Of a DNA stretch of 64,000 nt, positions 26,983 through 35,900 are shown piece by piece. This DNA comes from Blattabacterium cuenoti. GTDB taxonomy: Bacteria; Bacteroidota; Bacteroidia; Flavobacteriales; Blattabacteriaceae. Made by a program: the position numbers and the translations under genes. Numbering within the stretch: position 1 is the stretch's first letter; each line of letters begins with the position of its first letter. A model generated the notes under the pieces. The model saw only the letters and a program-made list of their open reading frames with translations, did not search any database and had not been told where the DNA came from. The stretch lies in the NCBI RefSeq assembly GCF_014252075.1, contig NZ_CP059209.1, forward strand, positions 420,818-484,817. Reading direction: 5' to 3'.

Positions 26983-27387
26983 TTAAATATCCTCAAAATT
27001 AATATTTGTGAAATCCTTTATTTCTGACGTTTTTTTTTGACTCTCTTTTGCCTCTTGACCCTGATTTTGATTATATGTTGTATGATTCTTAAAATCTTTC
27101 TGATGACGTTCCGAAATTACTTCTCTTCCTTTCTCATTAATAATAAATCGAATCATATCATCAAGTATACTTTGGAATTTTGAAAAATCCTCTTTATACA
27201 AATAGATTTTGTGTTTTTTATAAGTAACTTCTCCTGTTTCAGAAAAGCTTTTCTTACTTTCAGTGATGGTCAAGTAATAATCTCCTGCTCTTGTTTCTCT
27301 CGCATCAAAAAAATACGTGCGACTACCAGTTTTTAGAGTCCGTGAACAAATTTCATTTCTCTCTTTGATATTTTCTTTTTCGTCCAT
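26983..27387 (-). CDS. PUR-family nucleic-acid-binding protein (DUF3276)
   Basis: Small Bacteroidetes protein with one PUR repeat, a fold that binds single-stranded DNA or RNA. The 134-residue protein has an acidic start (MDEKENIKERNEI). The PUR core spans about residues 16-95 (SRTYFFDARETRAGDYYLTI, then KIYLYKEDFSKFQSILDDMI). The tail is polar and low-complexity. Its cellular role is not established. Retention in a reduced genome suggests an important job. It lies between the ABC transporter and kdsC on the same strand. Confidence 0.85.
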   Translation of the reverse strand: MDEKENIKERNEICSRTLKTGSRTYFFDARETRAGDYYLTITESKKSFSETGEVTYKKHKIYLYKEDFSKFQSILDDMIRFIINEKGREVISERHQKDFKNHTTYNQNQGQEAKESQKKTSEIKDFTNINFEDI

Positions 27388-27473
27388 TTCAAAAAATATT
27401 ATAATCCTAATAAAGCAAATCTAAATAAAAAAAATGTAGGATGATTATTCAAAATCAATTTTTTTAAAAAATT

Positions 27474-29204
27474 CTATAACAAAATATTTTGACTTTCTAT
27501 TCTTGATATTTTTCCATCTTTTAAAACAATAAATAAATCAAAATCAGAAACATATGAAGTATCATGAGTGATAATAATAATGGTACTATTTCTCATTCCT
27601 TTTTTTATATAATTAATAATTAACTTTCTAGTTTTCTGGTCTATAGCGGAAAAACTATCATCAAATATAAGAATTTTTGGATTTCTTATAAGAGCTCTTG
27701 CTATGCATATTCTTTGTTTTTGTCCTCCAGATAAAGTAATACCTCTCTCTCCTATAACTGTTTCGTATCCATTTTTAAAATTTAAGATTTCATCTTCTAT
27801 CATAGCTTTCCTTGCCGCTTCATATACTTTACATTGAGTTACTTTTTTTCTGCTTCCCAAAGCAATATTATTGTAAATTGAATCTGAAAAAAGAAAAGAT
27901 TCTTGAGGAACATAACCTATATTGTTTCTGAAATCAGATAAATTATGATTTTTCAAAGATAAATTATCTATTAATATTTCTCCTTTATGAGGATCATATA
28001 AACGTGATATTAATCTTCCTATAGTTGTCTTTCCTGATCCTGTTTCTCCCGTTAAAATCAAAGTTCCTCCTTTCATGAGACTAAAAGAGATTTTACTAAT
28101 TGTATGATTTTGATTTTTTGTATCATTTTTATTTTTATAATAAATGAAGCTAACATCTTTAAACTGAACTTTTCCAAAAATTTTTGTTTTTATCAAGTTA
28201 TTATTGAAAATTTCTGGTTTTTCTTTTAAAAATTCACTTATGCGAATTTGTGATACTTTAGCCCTTTCTACAATAGAAACGACCCATCCCAACATAATGA
28301 AAGGAAAAATCAATACATTAATGTATGTAAAAAATTCAGCAATGGTTCCTATCTCTCTTATCTCTCCTTCAAAATATTTTTTTCCTCCAAAAAAAAGAAT
28401 TAACAAATGACTGGTTCCTATGAAAAATATTATAACAGAAGATAAAATAGTATTTATTTTTGCTAATTCTATATTTCTTTTTTTATATTCAGATATAATT
28501 CTCTTATGTTTATTTTGAAAAAAAGATTCTGCTACAAATGATTTAACAACATGAATTCCAGAAAAAGTATCTTGAATAAAAGAACATATAAGTGATTGAT
28601 ATCTTTGAACTTTTTCACTTTTTTTAGTAATATAAACACTTATATAATAAATAGAAACAAAAAGAACAGGAATCGGCAAAATCACATAAAAAGTGATGAT
28701 TTTGTTAATTCGTAACATTTGTACAAAAACCATGAAAAAAAGAACAAAAAGGTTTACAAAATACATTATTCCAGGACCTATGTATTGTCTTATAAAAGAA
28801 ACATCTTCCGTAAGTCTGTTCATTAAATCTCCTGTTGAATTTTTCTTATAAAAAGACAAACTCAATCTTTGATAATGTGAAAAAATTTCATTCTTTATAT
28901 CAAATTCTATCATTCTAGATGTTGTTATAATACATTGTCGCATATGATATTTAACAAAACCTCCTATGATTGGAACTATTAGTATAATGCTAGTATAAAT
29001 ACAGATCTCTTTTTTTAAATAGAAAGAATTTGATGCATTTGAAAAACTGATAAATAAATTTTTAATTGTGTTAATAGATTTTCCGATATAAGGAATAGGG
29101 AGAAGAGTTAAAATATTTGATATTAGAATCAATAAAAAACCTATACACAAACGTAATTTGTATCTTTGACAATATTTTTTGCTAAAAGCAAATAAACCAC
29201 TCAT
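27474..29204 (-). CDS. ABC exporter, fused membrane and ATPase (MsbA-like)
   Basis: A half-transporter of 576 residues that would work as a dimer. The N-terminal half has about six membrane helices. The C-terminal half has Walker A LTGETGSGKTTIG, the Q-loop YVPQESFLF, the signature TLSGGQKQR, and Walker B ILIFDDSFSAID, where Asp stands in for the catalytic Glu as in many members of this group. The H-loop reads IIIITHDTSYV. It resembles MsbA/lipid-flippase or multidrug exporters; substrate cannot be read from sequence. Nearby kdsC and lptE make lipid A-core export a reasonable guess. Confidence 0.9.
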   Translation of the reverse strand: MSGLFAFSKKYCQRYKLRLCIGFLLILISNILTLLPIPYIGKSINTIKNLFISFSNASNSFYLKKEICIYTSIILIVPIIGGFVKYHMRQCIITTSRMIEFDIKNEIFSHYQRLSLSFYKKNSTGDLMNRLTEDVSFIRQYIGPGIMYFVNLFVLFFMVFVQMLRINKIITFYVILPIPVLFVSIYYISVYITKKSEKVQRYQSLICSFIQDTFSGIHVVKSFVAESFFQNKHKRIISEYKKRNIELAKINTILSSVIIFFIGTSHLLILFFGGKKYFEGEIREIGTIAEFFTYINVLIFPFIMLGWVVSIVERAKVSQIRISEFLKEKPEIFNNNLIKTKIFGKVQFKDVSFIYYKNKNDTKNQNHTISKISFSLMKGGTLILTGETGSGKTTIGRLISRLYDPHKGEILIDNLSLKNHNLSDFRNNIGYVPQESFLFSDSIYNNIALGSRKKVTQCKVYEAARKAMIEDEILNFKNGYETVIGERGITLSGGQKQRICIARALIRNPKILIFDDSFSAIDQKTRKLIINYIKKGMRNSTIIIITHDTSYVSDFDLFIVLKDGKISRIESQNILL

Positions 29205-29301
29205 ATAACATGCAAAAATACAAACTTTTTAAGTTTGATTTTTATTTATATAATTGTACAAAAATCTCCTCCTGTATAAAAATTAACACCATGAATAAAA
29301 A

Positions 29302-30231
29302 ATGTCAATAAGACGACACTTCAGAATAAGAAGTTTGCAATTTTTATATGCTCAACATTTATCTAAAATGGATTCAAATAAAGTTGAAAAAAACATGCTT
29401 CAAAGCATTGAAGAATTGCATAATTTATATATCTCTCTTCTTTTTTTAATCTTGAAAATTAGAGAAAATGCTCTGAAAATAAATCTATACAATGGAAAAA
29501 ACACAGATCCAATAAAAAAATTTGCATATAACTCCGTAATTAAAATACTGTCTAATAATAAATATTTGATCGAAGAATATAGTTCTACAGAAAATTCAGG
29601 AAAAATTTTATGGAAAAAACAAGACGAATATATTTTTATTTTATTACAAGAGATGCAAAAATCAATTGTCTGCAAAAAATATTTTGATAAACCTTGTACT
29701 TCTTTTGAAGAAGAAAAAAAATTTCTTATAAAGTATTATAAAAACATCGTGATTCCCAATAAAAAACTGATAGGATACATAGAAGATCTATATATTAATG
29801 GAAAAGAAAATTTATGTATAGCTCATACCATGGTTTGCAAAACTTTACGGTTTATAAAACATTCTACTCCTCAAAATTTTAAATTATATAACATTTACAA
29901 AAATAATGAAAATAAAAAATTCATTATTGATTTATATAGAAATACTATTTTTCACAAAAATGAATTTAATAATTTAATTAATGATATATCAAATAACTGG
30001 GATATAAAAAGAATAGCTATTATAGATTTAATTATATTGCAAATGGCTATTTGTGAGTTCTTATATTTTCCAAATATACCTCCGAAAGCCACTATGAATG
30101 AATATATAGAAATAACAAAAATATTTTGTATGGAAAAAAGTAAAATTTTTATTAATGGGATATTAGATCAAATATTTAAACTTTTACATAAAAAAAATAA
30201 AATATTCAAAATAGGAAAAGGACTTATGTAA
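29302..30231 (+). CDS. nusB: Transcription antitermination protein NusB (long form)
   Basis: NusB binds boxA RNA with S10 and supports rRNA antitermination. At 309 residues it is about twice the E. coli length, as is usual in Bacteroidetes, with an extra N-terminal region. The start RRHFRIRSLQFLYAQ resembles the NusB N-terminus. The NusB domain proper is at the end: WDIKRIAIIDLIILQMAICEF, then NEYIEITKIFC and FINGILDQIFK. It heads a nusB-yajC-coaE-THX group on the plus strand, a normal flavobacterial arrangement. Confidence 0.92.
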   Translation: MSIRRHFRIRSLQFLYAQHLSKMDSNKVEKNMLQSIEELHNLYISLLFLILKIRENALKINLYNGKNTDPIKKFAYNSVIKILSNNKYLIEEYSSTENSGKILWKKQDEYIFILLQEMQKSIVCKKYFDKPCTSFEEEKKFLIKYYKNIVIPNKKLIGYIEDLYINGKENLCIAHTMVCKTLRFIKHSTPQNFKLYNIYKNNENKKFIIDLYRNTIFHKNEFNNLINDISNNWDIKRIAIIDLIILQMAICEFLYFPNIPPKATMNEYIEITKIFCMEKSKIFINGILDQIFKLLHKKNKIFKIGKGLM

Positions 30232-30273
30232 ATAAGTCTGACAATCTCATTTCTAAACTTTAAATGTTATTTT

Positions 30274-30603
30274 ATGTTTTTTTTATTGCAACAAAATTCT
30301 ATTGCAAATACTATTTGGATGTTTGCATTGATTTTTATTATATTCTATTTTTTTATGATACGCCCTCAAATACGAAAACAAAAAATTGAAAGAAAATTTC
30401 AGGACAATCTAAAAAAAGGAAATTATATAGTAACCAATTCGGGAATGCACGGAAAAATCATAGAAATTGCAGATAACTTTTGTATCCTAGAAACTGTTAC
30501 AGGAAAAATAAAACTTGAAAAAAATACAGTTTCAAAGGAACTTACTCAATTACGTTATAATGAAACTTTGAATAAACAAGATGAAAAACAGGAAAAAAAA
30601 TGA
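30274..30603 (+). CDS. yajC: Preprotein translocase accessory subunit YajC
   Basis: Small SecDF-associated membrane protein. The 109-residue protein has one membrane helix (about residues 14-31) followed by FFMIRPQIRKQKIERKF, the family hallmark. A small beta domain follows (KGNYIVTNSGMHGKIIEI) with a lysine-rich end. The final 4 bases overlap the coaE ATG, so the two are translationally coupled. It is 42 bases after nusB. Confidence 0.93.
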   Translation: MFFLLQQNSIANTIWMFALIFIIFYFFMIRPQIRKQKIERKFQDNLKKGNYIVTNSGMHGKIIEIADNFCILETVTGKIKLEKNTVSKELTQLRYNETLNKQDEKQEKK

Positions 30604-31223
30604 AATTTTTTTTGATAGGAATAACGGGAAAAATGGGATCTGGAAAAAGTTTATTTTCTTCTTTCTTCAAAAAAAAAGGAATCCCTGTTTACTGTTCAGA
30701 TAAAAGGGGGAAAATATTAATGAATCAAACAAAAATTATCAAAAAAAATGTTATTAAACATTTTGGAAAAGACTCTTATAAAAAAGAAAAAATTAATACA
30801 ACCTACTTATCTAAAATTGTTTTCAACAATTCTTCTGCATTAAAATTACTATGTTCTATCGTCCATCCATGGATTTCAATTGATTTTAAAAATTGGATTT
30901 CTTCTGTACAGAAAAAAACTCTATATGTTATAAAAGAATCTGCTATATTATTTGAAAGTGGAAGTTATAAAGAATGTGATATTATTATCACTGTAACTTC
31001 ATCCGTAGAAAATATGATTGAAAGAATCATAAAAAGAGATAATTTAAATGAAAATCAAATTATAAATCGTCTAAAAAATCAAATTTCTAACAAGAAAAGA
31101 GAAAAAAAATCTCATTTTATTATTAATAACTATTCATCTGCAACTTTTTTACAAAAAAAAGCAGATATAATACATAAATTACTCGAAAATTTATACAAAA
31201 ATCAATATGGGAAAAGGAGATAA
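30600..31223 (+). CDS. coaE: Dephospho-CoA kinase
   Basis: Last step of coenzyme A synthesis, phosphorylating the 3'-OH of dephospho-CoA. The 207-residue protein has the P-loop GITGKMGSGKSLFSSFF at the start, then GIPVYCSDKRGK (the Asp of the CoA site), AILFESGSYKECDIIITV, and RIIKRDNLNENQIINRL in the lid. The length is normal. It overlaps yajC by 4 bases and the downstream THX gene by 17 bases. Confidence 0.94.
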   Translation: MKFFLIGITGKMGSGKSLFSSFFKKKGIPVYCSDKRGKILMNQTKIIKKNVIKHFGKDSYKKEKINTTYLSKIVFNNSSALKLLCSIVHPWISIDFKNWISSVQKKTLYVIKESAILFESGSYKECDIIITVTSSVENMIERIIKRDNLNENQIINRLKNQISNKKREKKSHFIINNYSSATFLQKKADIIHKLLENLYKNQYGKRR

Positions 31224-31314
31224 AAAAACTAAAAAAGGAAAAATAAGAAACAAAACTTATGGAAAACTTCGTCCAAATCCAAGAAACGCTAGAAAAAAGA
31301 AAAAAAACAATTAG
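31207..31314 (+). CDS. Small ribosomal protein THX (bTHX)
   Basis: A 35-residue, very basic protein beginning MGKGDKKTKKGKI and containing TYGKLRPNP. It matches the Thermus/Bacteroidetes THX peptide that fills a cavity in the 30S head. It is below the usual ORF size cut-off and would be missed by many annotations. The start overlaps the coaE 3' end by 17 bases, which argues for coupled translation. The stop TAG overlaps the convergent peptidase stop by 3 bases. Confidence 0.88.
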   Translation: MGKGDKKTKKGKIRNKTYGKLRPNPRNARKKKKNN

Positions 31315-32015
31315 ATCTGTTCATCTTTTCTACTTGTATTTGTGAAAAAAGATAAAAAATATATCAGTTGAGCTAAACTGCCTAAAGCAGAAACCACATA
31401 AGTCATAGCAGCCCAATTTAAAGATTCCTTTGCCTTATTATATTCTTGATAATTAACTATATTTTTGTTTCTCATCCAAGTCAAGGCTCTATTGCTTGCA
31501 TCAAATTCTATTGGTAAAGTTATAAAAGAAAAAAGAATTACGAATAAAAACAATCCTATTCCTAATTTAAGAATAAAAGAATCTTTTCCTCCTGAACTGT
31601 AAAAAATAGTTAAACCCGACATTATGGCTAAATTAGTGAATTTAGAACTAAAATTCAGAATAGACACTAAATGATTCCGTATCTTTAATAAATTATAACC
31701 TAACTTGTGTTGTATCGCGTGCCCACATTCATGAGCTGCTACAGCCGCGCAAGCTGCTGATCTTCCATTGTAAACTTTTTCACTTAAATTTATTGTTTTG
31801 TTTAGAGGATTATAATGATCAGTCAGATCTTCTTCGACTGAAAGAACATGAACATCAGTAATTCCATTGTCTGTTAACATTTTTTTCGCTACTTCTTTTC
31901 CACTCATACAAGAATGCAAATGAATTTTAGAATATTCTTTGAATTTCTTTTTTAAAATTGCATTAACAATAACACTTACTAAAAAAGTAGTGCCAATAAT
32001 TAAATAGTAAGTCAT
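31311..32015 (-). CDS. Membrane zinc metallopeptidase, YugP family
   Basis: Predicted integral-membrane neutral zinc metallopeptidase. The 234-residue protein has an N-terminal membrane helix, then the zinc motif AAHECGHAIQHKLGY near residue 95 (HExxH form HECGH), and three further hydrophobic helices (about 130-160, 160-185 and 205-225). The family is widespread, but its substrates and role are unknown. It is a stand-alone gene between convergent THX and divergent NDH-2. Confidence 0.88.
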   Translation of the reverse strand: MTYYLIIGTTFLVSVIVNAILKKKFKEYSKIHLHSCMSGKEVAKKMLTDNGITDVHVLSVEEDLTDHYNPLNKTINLSEKVYNGRSAACAAVAAHECGHAIQHKLGYNLLKIRNHLVSILNFSSKFTNLAIMSGLTIFYSSGGKDSFILKLGIGLFLFVILFSFITLPIEFDASNRALTWMRNKNIVNYQEYNKAKESLNWAAMTYVVSALGSLAQLIYFLSFFTNTSRKDEQI

Positions 32016-32101
32016 TAGAATCTTTTTTTTAACAAAATTATTAATCCATCAATTAAAATGAAAATATATATAAATTTAGCTTATGTGTCAAATTTTTGAC
32101 T

Positions 32102-33379
32102 ATGAATATTCCAAAAATAAATAATCTAAAAAGAGTCGTGATTATTGGAGCCGGATTTTCTGGTTTGCAAGTCGCAAAAAAACTAAGAAGAGATAAATTT
32201 CAGGTTATTCTTATAGATAAGAATAATTATCATACTTTTCAGCCATTGCTATATCAAGTAGCTACAGCAGGGTTAGAACCGGATTCTATAGCACATTCTA
32301 TCAGAAATATTATCAAAAAGACAAAAAACTTTTTTTTCAGATTAGCTTATGTTCATTATATCAATACAGAAAAGCAGAAAATCTATACCAACGTAGGCGA
32401 TTTGTCTTATGATTATTTAATTATGTCTACAGGATCTGTTACCAATTACTTTGGGAATAAAAACATTGAATCTTTCTCTTTGCCAATGAAATCAATTCCA
32501 GAAGCTCTAGATCTTAGAAGTCTCATTTTGCAAGATTTTGAATCTGCTCTGCTAACAAAAGATGATAAAGAAAAAGAAAGACTTATGACTTTTGTTATTG
32601 TAGGAGGAGGCCCTACAGGTGTAGAACTTGCTGGAGCTTTAGCTGAAATGAAAAAATATGTACTTCCACATGATTATCCTGATTTAAATATTCAATCTAT
32701 GAATATTCACTTGTTGCAAGCTTCTCCCAGGCTTTTAGATGGAATGTCTGAAAAATCAGCAAAACAAGCTTATAAAAATTTAAAAGAATTAGGGGTAATC
32801 ATTTGGTTAAATTGTTTAGTTAAAGATTATGATGGAAAAGTAGTTTTTATAGAAAAAAATAAAAGAATAGAATCTTCTAACGTTATATGGGCTGCAGGGG
32901 TCAAAGGAGCTATAATAAAAGGATTTTTAAAAGAAGACATAAAAGGACATAGGATATTGGTCGACAACTACCTTAAAACTATAAAATACAAAAATATTTT
33001 TGCTATTGGAGACGTTGCTTATATGAAGTCATATCCTAACGGTCATCCTATGACCGCTCAACCTGCTATTCAACAAGGGAATTATTTATCTGAATATTTT
33101 AATCATTTTTCAGATCAAAAAAACATTCCTCCTTTTATTTACAAAAATTTAGGATCTATGGCCACTATTGGGAGAAATAAAGCTGTATGTGATTTTCCCT
33201 ATTTTAAATTAAAAGGTTTTTTAGCATGGATTGTATGGATGTTTATTCATCTAGTCAGTTTAGTTGGTTTTAGAAATAGAACAATAGCCTTAACAAATTG
33301 GATTATTCAATATTTCCATTATAATAAAAGCGTACGTTTAATTATAAGGCCTTTTCATAGAAAGAAAAAAATTATTTAA
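32102..33379 (+). CDS. ndh: Type II NADH:quinone oxidoreductase (NDH-2)
   Basis: Single-subunit, non-proton-pumping NADH dehydrogenase feeding electrons to menaquinone. About 425 residues, with the FAD motif VVIIGAGFSGLQVAKKL at the start, NYHTFQPLLYQVATAG, the NADH-binding FVIVGGGPTGVELAGAL near 160, and AIGDVAYM near 300. The membrane-anchoring, hydrophobic C-terminal region contains WIVWMFIHLVSLVGF. I choose the ATG at 32102; an in-frame TTG two codons earlier is possible. It overlaps the end of the convergent isochorismate synthase gene by 8 bases. Confidence 0.95.
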   Translation: MNIPKINNLKRVVIIGAGFSGLQVAKKLRRDKFQVILIDKNNYHTFQPLLYQVATAGLEPDSIAHSIRNIIKKTKNFFFRLAYVHYINTEKQKIYTNVGDLSYDYLIMSTGSVTNYFGNKNIESFSLPMKSIPEALDLRSLILQDFESALLTKDDKEKERLMTFVIVGGGPTGVELAGALAEMKKYVLPHDYPDLNIQSMNIHLLQASPRLLDGMSEKSAKQAYKNLKELGVIIWLNCLVKDYDGKVVFIEKNKRIESSNVIWAAGVKGAIIKGFLKEDIKGHRILVDNYLKTIKYKNIFAIGDVAYMKSYPNGHPMTAQPAIQQGNYLSEYFNHFSDQKNIPPFIYKNLGSMATIGRNKAVCDFPYFKLKGFLAWIVWMFIHLVSLVGFRNRTIALTNWIIQYFHYNKSVRLIIRPFHRKKKII

Positions 33380-34406
33380 AAATAAGTTGAGATAAAATAT
33401 TTTTGACTTTTTTTTCTGTTTCTATATATTCTTGATCTATATTACTATCCATAGTGATTCCGCTTCCAGCATACAAAGTTATTTCTTTTTTATCTTCTTT
33501 AATTCTTGCACATCTCAAATTAAGATATAACTCCATGTTCTCTTTATTTACGGGACCAATGTATCCTGTATAAAAATTTCTTTTATATCCTTCATATTTT
33601 TGAATAAAATCTAAAGATTCTTTTTTAGGGAATCCACATATAGAAGGAGTAGGATGTAGTCTATCTAATATTTCATAATAATCAGGTTCTTCCAAAAAAG
33701 AAAAAAAAATTGGAGTTTCCAAATGTTTTAAACGACCCATTTCTACTGTTTTAGTTTTTTCTAATAAAATGGATCCTTTATAAAACTTTAATAAATGAGT
33801 AATATATTTTATTACAATTTTATGCTCTTCTATTTCTTTTTTAGTCCATTTTTTTTGATCCCAAACAGTACCTGCTAAAGGAACTGTTTTAAATTTATTT
33901 TTATGAGATTTCATTAGCAATTCTGGAGAACATCCTATCCAAAATCCATGATGAACATTATACCAAAGACTGATTAAAGCATTTGGATAAGAAAAAATTA
34001 ACTTTTGAAAAGTTTTCTTAAAATAAAAATTGTGAAAAGAAATTTTTATAGATCTGGATAAAACCACTTTTTTAAAGTGCCCTTTTCTAATTTCTTCTAC
34101 TGCTTTTTGAATTAAATTTTTATACTCTGAAGAGTAAGTTAAAAGGAAATAATTATCTTTATAAGTTTCTTTTACAGAAGAGGGACTCTGTATATCTGCA
34201 TAATAAACTTTTTTTGGAACGATTTTGATTGTGCAATTATGATCAAAATCTTGAATTAGGAAAAATATTTTTCCTTTAGAATTATAATGAGAATAAAAAA
34301 AAACTTTCCTTTCGTAAGGCTTTCTAAATAGAACAAATTGATTTTGGTCCCAATAATTTTTTATAACTTTTTTATATAAAGAAAAAAGACTGATTTTTTG
34401 AAACAT
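33372..34406 (-). CDS. menF: Isochorismate synthase (menaquinone)
   Basis: Chorismate-utilising enzyme that makes isochorismate, the first menaquinone step. The 344-residue protein has the conserved C-terminal catalytic region: KKVVLSRSIKISF, GCSPELLMKS, PLAGTVWDQKKW, LHPTPSICGFPK, and the final LYAGSGITMDSNIDQEYIE. Menaquinone would be the electron acceptor of NDH-2, whose gene is convergent next door. It starts 2 bases after a hotdog thioesterase gene on the same strand, a pairing seen in flavobacterial menaquinone loci. An anthranilate- or aminodeoxychorismate-type role is less likely. Confidence 0.88.
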   Translation of the reverse strand: MFQKISLFSLYKKVIKNYWDQNQFVLFRKPYERKVFFYSHYNSKGKIFFLIQDFDHNCTIKIVPKKVYYADIQSPSSVKETYKDNYFLLTYSSEYKNLIQKAVEEIRKGHFKKVVLSRSIKISFHNFYFKKTFQKLIFSYPNALISLWYNVHHGFWIGCSPELLMKSHKNKFKTVPLAGTVWDQKKWTKKEIEEHKIVIKYITHLLKFYKGSILLEKTKTVEMGRLKHLETPIFFSFLEEPDYYEILDRLHPTPSICGFPKKESLDFIQKYEGYKRNFYTGYIGPVNKENMELYLNLRCARIKEDKKEITLYAGSGITMDSNIDQEYIETEKKVKNILSQLIFK

Positions 34407-34408
34407 AT

Positions 34409-34858
34409 TTATTTCTTTTTAATTATAATATTAGTCATTTTACAAAAACTAATGAGATTTTTTTTTTCATTATAAACATCAATTTTAATAACATGTAAAG
34501 TTTTTCCTTTATGAAAAATTTTAGCTTTAGCAAGTAAAATTCCTTTTTTTATACATAGAATATGATTGGCAGCAATTTCAATGTTAAAAACATTAAAATT
34601 GTTTTTTTCTGCATTTTTTGTTGCATTTTTAAGATTGATAAAAGATAAAGAACACCCTACACTTTCAGCCAAAGTGATTGTAGCTCCTCCATGCAAAAAA
34701 CCAAAAGGTTGTAGAATTTTATTATTTATTGGCATTTTTGCTATTAAAAAATCTAACTCTGTAGATAAAAAAATAAACTGAATGCGCATTTCACTTATCA
34801 ATGTTTTTTTTTTTAAATTATTTAATTCATTTAATAATTCTTTAATTCTTTTTTTCAT
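34409..34858 (-). CDS. Hotdog-fold acyl-CoA thioesterase, PaaI family
   Basis: A 149-residue single hotdog domain with the family motif FGFLHGGATITLAESVGC near residue 50, a beta-sheet core and IIIKKK at the end. It is 2 bases upstream of menF and likely co-transcribed, which suggests DHNA-CoA hydrolysis in menaquinone synthesis (MenI-like). That function is inferred from position only; the fold is common to many acyl-CoA thioesterases. Confidence 0.82.
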   Translation of the reverse strand: MKKRIKELLNELNNLKKKTLISEMRIQFIFLSTELDFLIAKMPINNKILQPFGFLHGGATITLAESVGCSLSFINLKNATKNAEKNNFNVFNIEIAANHILCIKKGILLAKAKIFHKGKTLHVIKIDVYNEKKNLISFCKMTNIIIKKK

Positions 34859-34937
34859 CGTCGAAAATAAATTAAAGATAATCTTTTGGTCTAATTTTCC
34901 ACATTACATTATTTTGTTTAAATAAGAATTAAAATTA

Positions 34938-35486
34938 ATGAATATGAAGGATAAAAATAAAATACTAGATGAAGACTTTATTCCTTTGATAGGAAAAGAA
35001 AATCAGATTATTGGATTTGAAAAAAAAGAAAAAATTCACTCAGAAGGACTTTTTCATAGTGCTGTTTCTGTATTTATTTTTAATCCAAAAAATGATTTAA
35101 TGTTACAAAAAAGATCTTCAATAAAATATCATTCTTCTTTACTTTGGACTAATACATGTTGTAGCCATCCTAGAAAGAATGAATCGGTCTTAACAGCAGC
35201 TCATCGTTGTTTAATAGAAGAAATGGGTTTTGATTGTTTTTTAGAACAAAAATTTTGTTTTACTTATTATGAATATTTTAGTAATGGTTTGATAGAAAAC
35301 GAATTAGATCATGTTTTTGTTGGTTGTTATGAAAAATCTCCAATTATAAATTGGAAAGAAGTTGATAATTGGAAATGGACTTCTTTAAATGAATTAATTA
35401 AAAATGTTCATATTTATCCAGATTCTTATACAATTTGGTTAAAAATTATTCTGAAAAATTATATAAATCAGTTAAATATTCATTAA
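34938..35486 (+). CDS. idi: Isopentenyl-diphosphate delta-isomerase, type I
   Basis: Interconverts IPP and DMAPP for isoprenoid (menaquinone side chain, undecaprenyl, tRNA i6A) synthesis; it supplies DMAPP for MiaA. The 182-residue Nudix-fold protein has HSAVSVFIFNPKNDLMLQKR, the active-site cysteine in NTCCSHPRKNE, AAHRCLIEEMGF with the metal-binding glutamates, and ENELDHVFVGCY. It begins a plus-strand run, 3 bases before queD. Confidence 0.95.
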   Translation: MNMKDKNKILDEDFIPLIGKENQIIGFEKKEKIHSEGLFHSAVSVFIFNPKNDLMLQKRSSIKYHSSLLWTNTCCSHPRKNESVLTAAHRCLIEEMGFDCFLEQKFCFTYYEYFSNGLIENELDHVFVGCYEKSPIINWKEVDNWKWTSLNELIKNVHIYPDSYTIWLKIILKNYINQLNIH

Positions 35487-35489
35487 ATC

Positions 35490-35900
35490 ATGAAAGCAAC
35501 CATAAGCAGAAAAGGATATTTTAGTGCGGCACACAGACTTTACAATAAACATTGGGATTATCAAAAAAATATAGAAATATTTGGAAAATGTGCATATTTA
35601 AATTATCATGGACACAATTATGAATATATAGCCAGTGTCACAGGAGAAGTTGATATAGAAACAGGATTCGTTCTTAATCTGCATAAATTAAGGGATATTC
35701 TTCGTGATGAAATAGAAGAACTTTTTGATCATAAAAATATCAATTTAGATTTGAAAGAATTTTCTTCTGTAAATCCAACTGCAGAAAATATTGTTATTTT
35801 CATGTGGAATAAAATAAATAAAAGAATATCTTCTAATTTTGATTTGAAAATCACTTTATACGAAACGGAAAATAATTTTGTAGAATATGATGGAAAATAA
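35490..35900 (+). CDS. 6-pyruvoyl/6-carboxytetrahydropterin synthase family
   Basis: T-fold pterin enzyme of 136 residues. Zinc ligands are visible as His in FSAAHRL and His-x-His in NYHGHNYEY, and the catalytic cysteine as GKCAYLNYHGH. LFDHKNIN and the late Glu in TLYETENNFVEY complete the motif set. In Bacteroidetes such proteins serve queuosine (QueD) or can replace FolB in folate synthesis; sequence alone does not decide. It is 3 bases after idi and overlaps gcvT by 14 bases. Confidence 0.85.
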   Translation: MKATISRKGYFSAAHRLYNKHWDYQKNIEIFGKCAYLNYHGHNYEYIASVTGEVDIETGFVLNLHKLRDILRDEIEELFDHKNINLDLKEFSSVNPTAENIVIFMWNKINKRISSNFDLKITLYETENNFVEYDGK

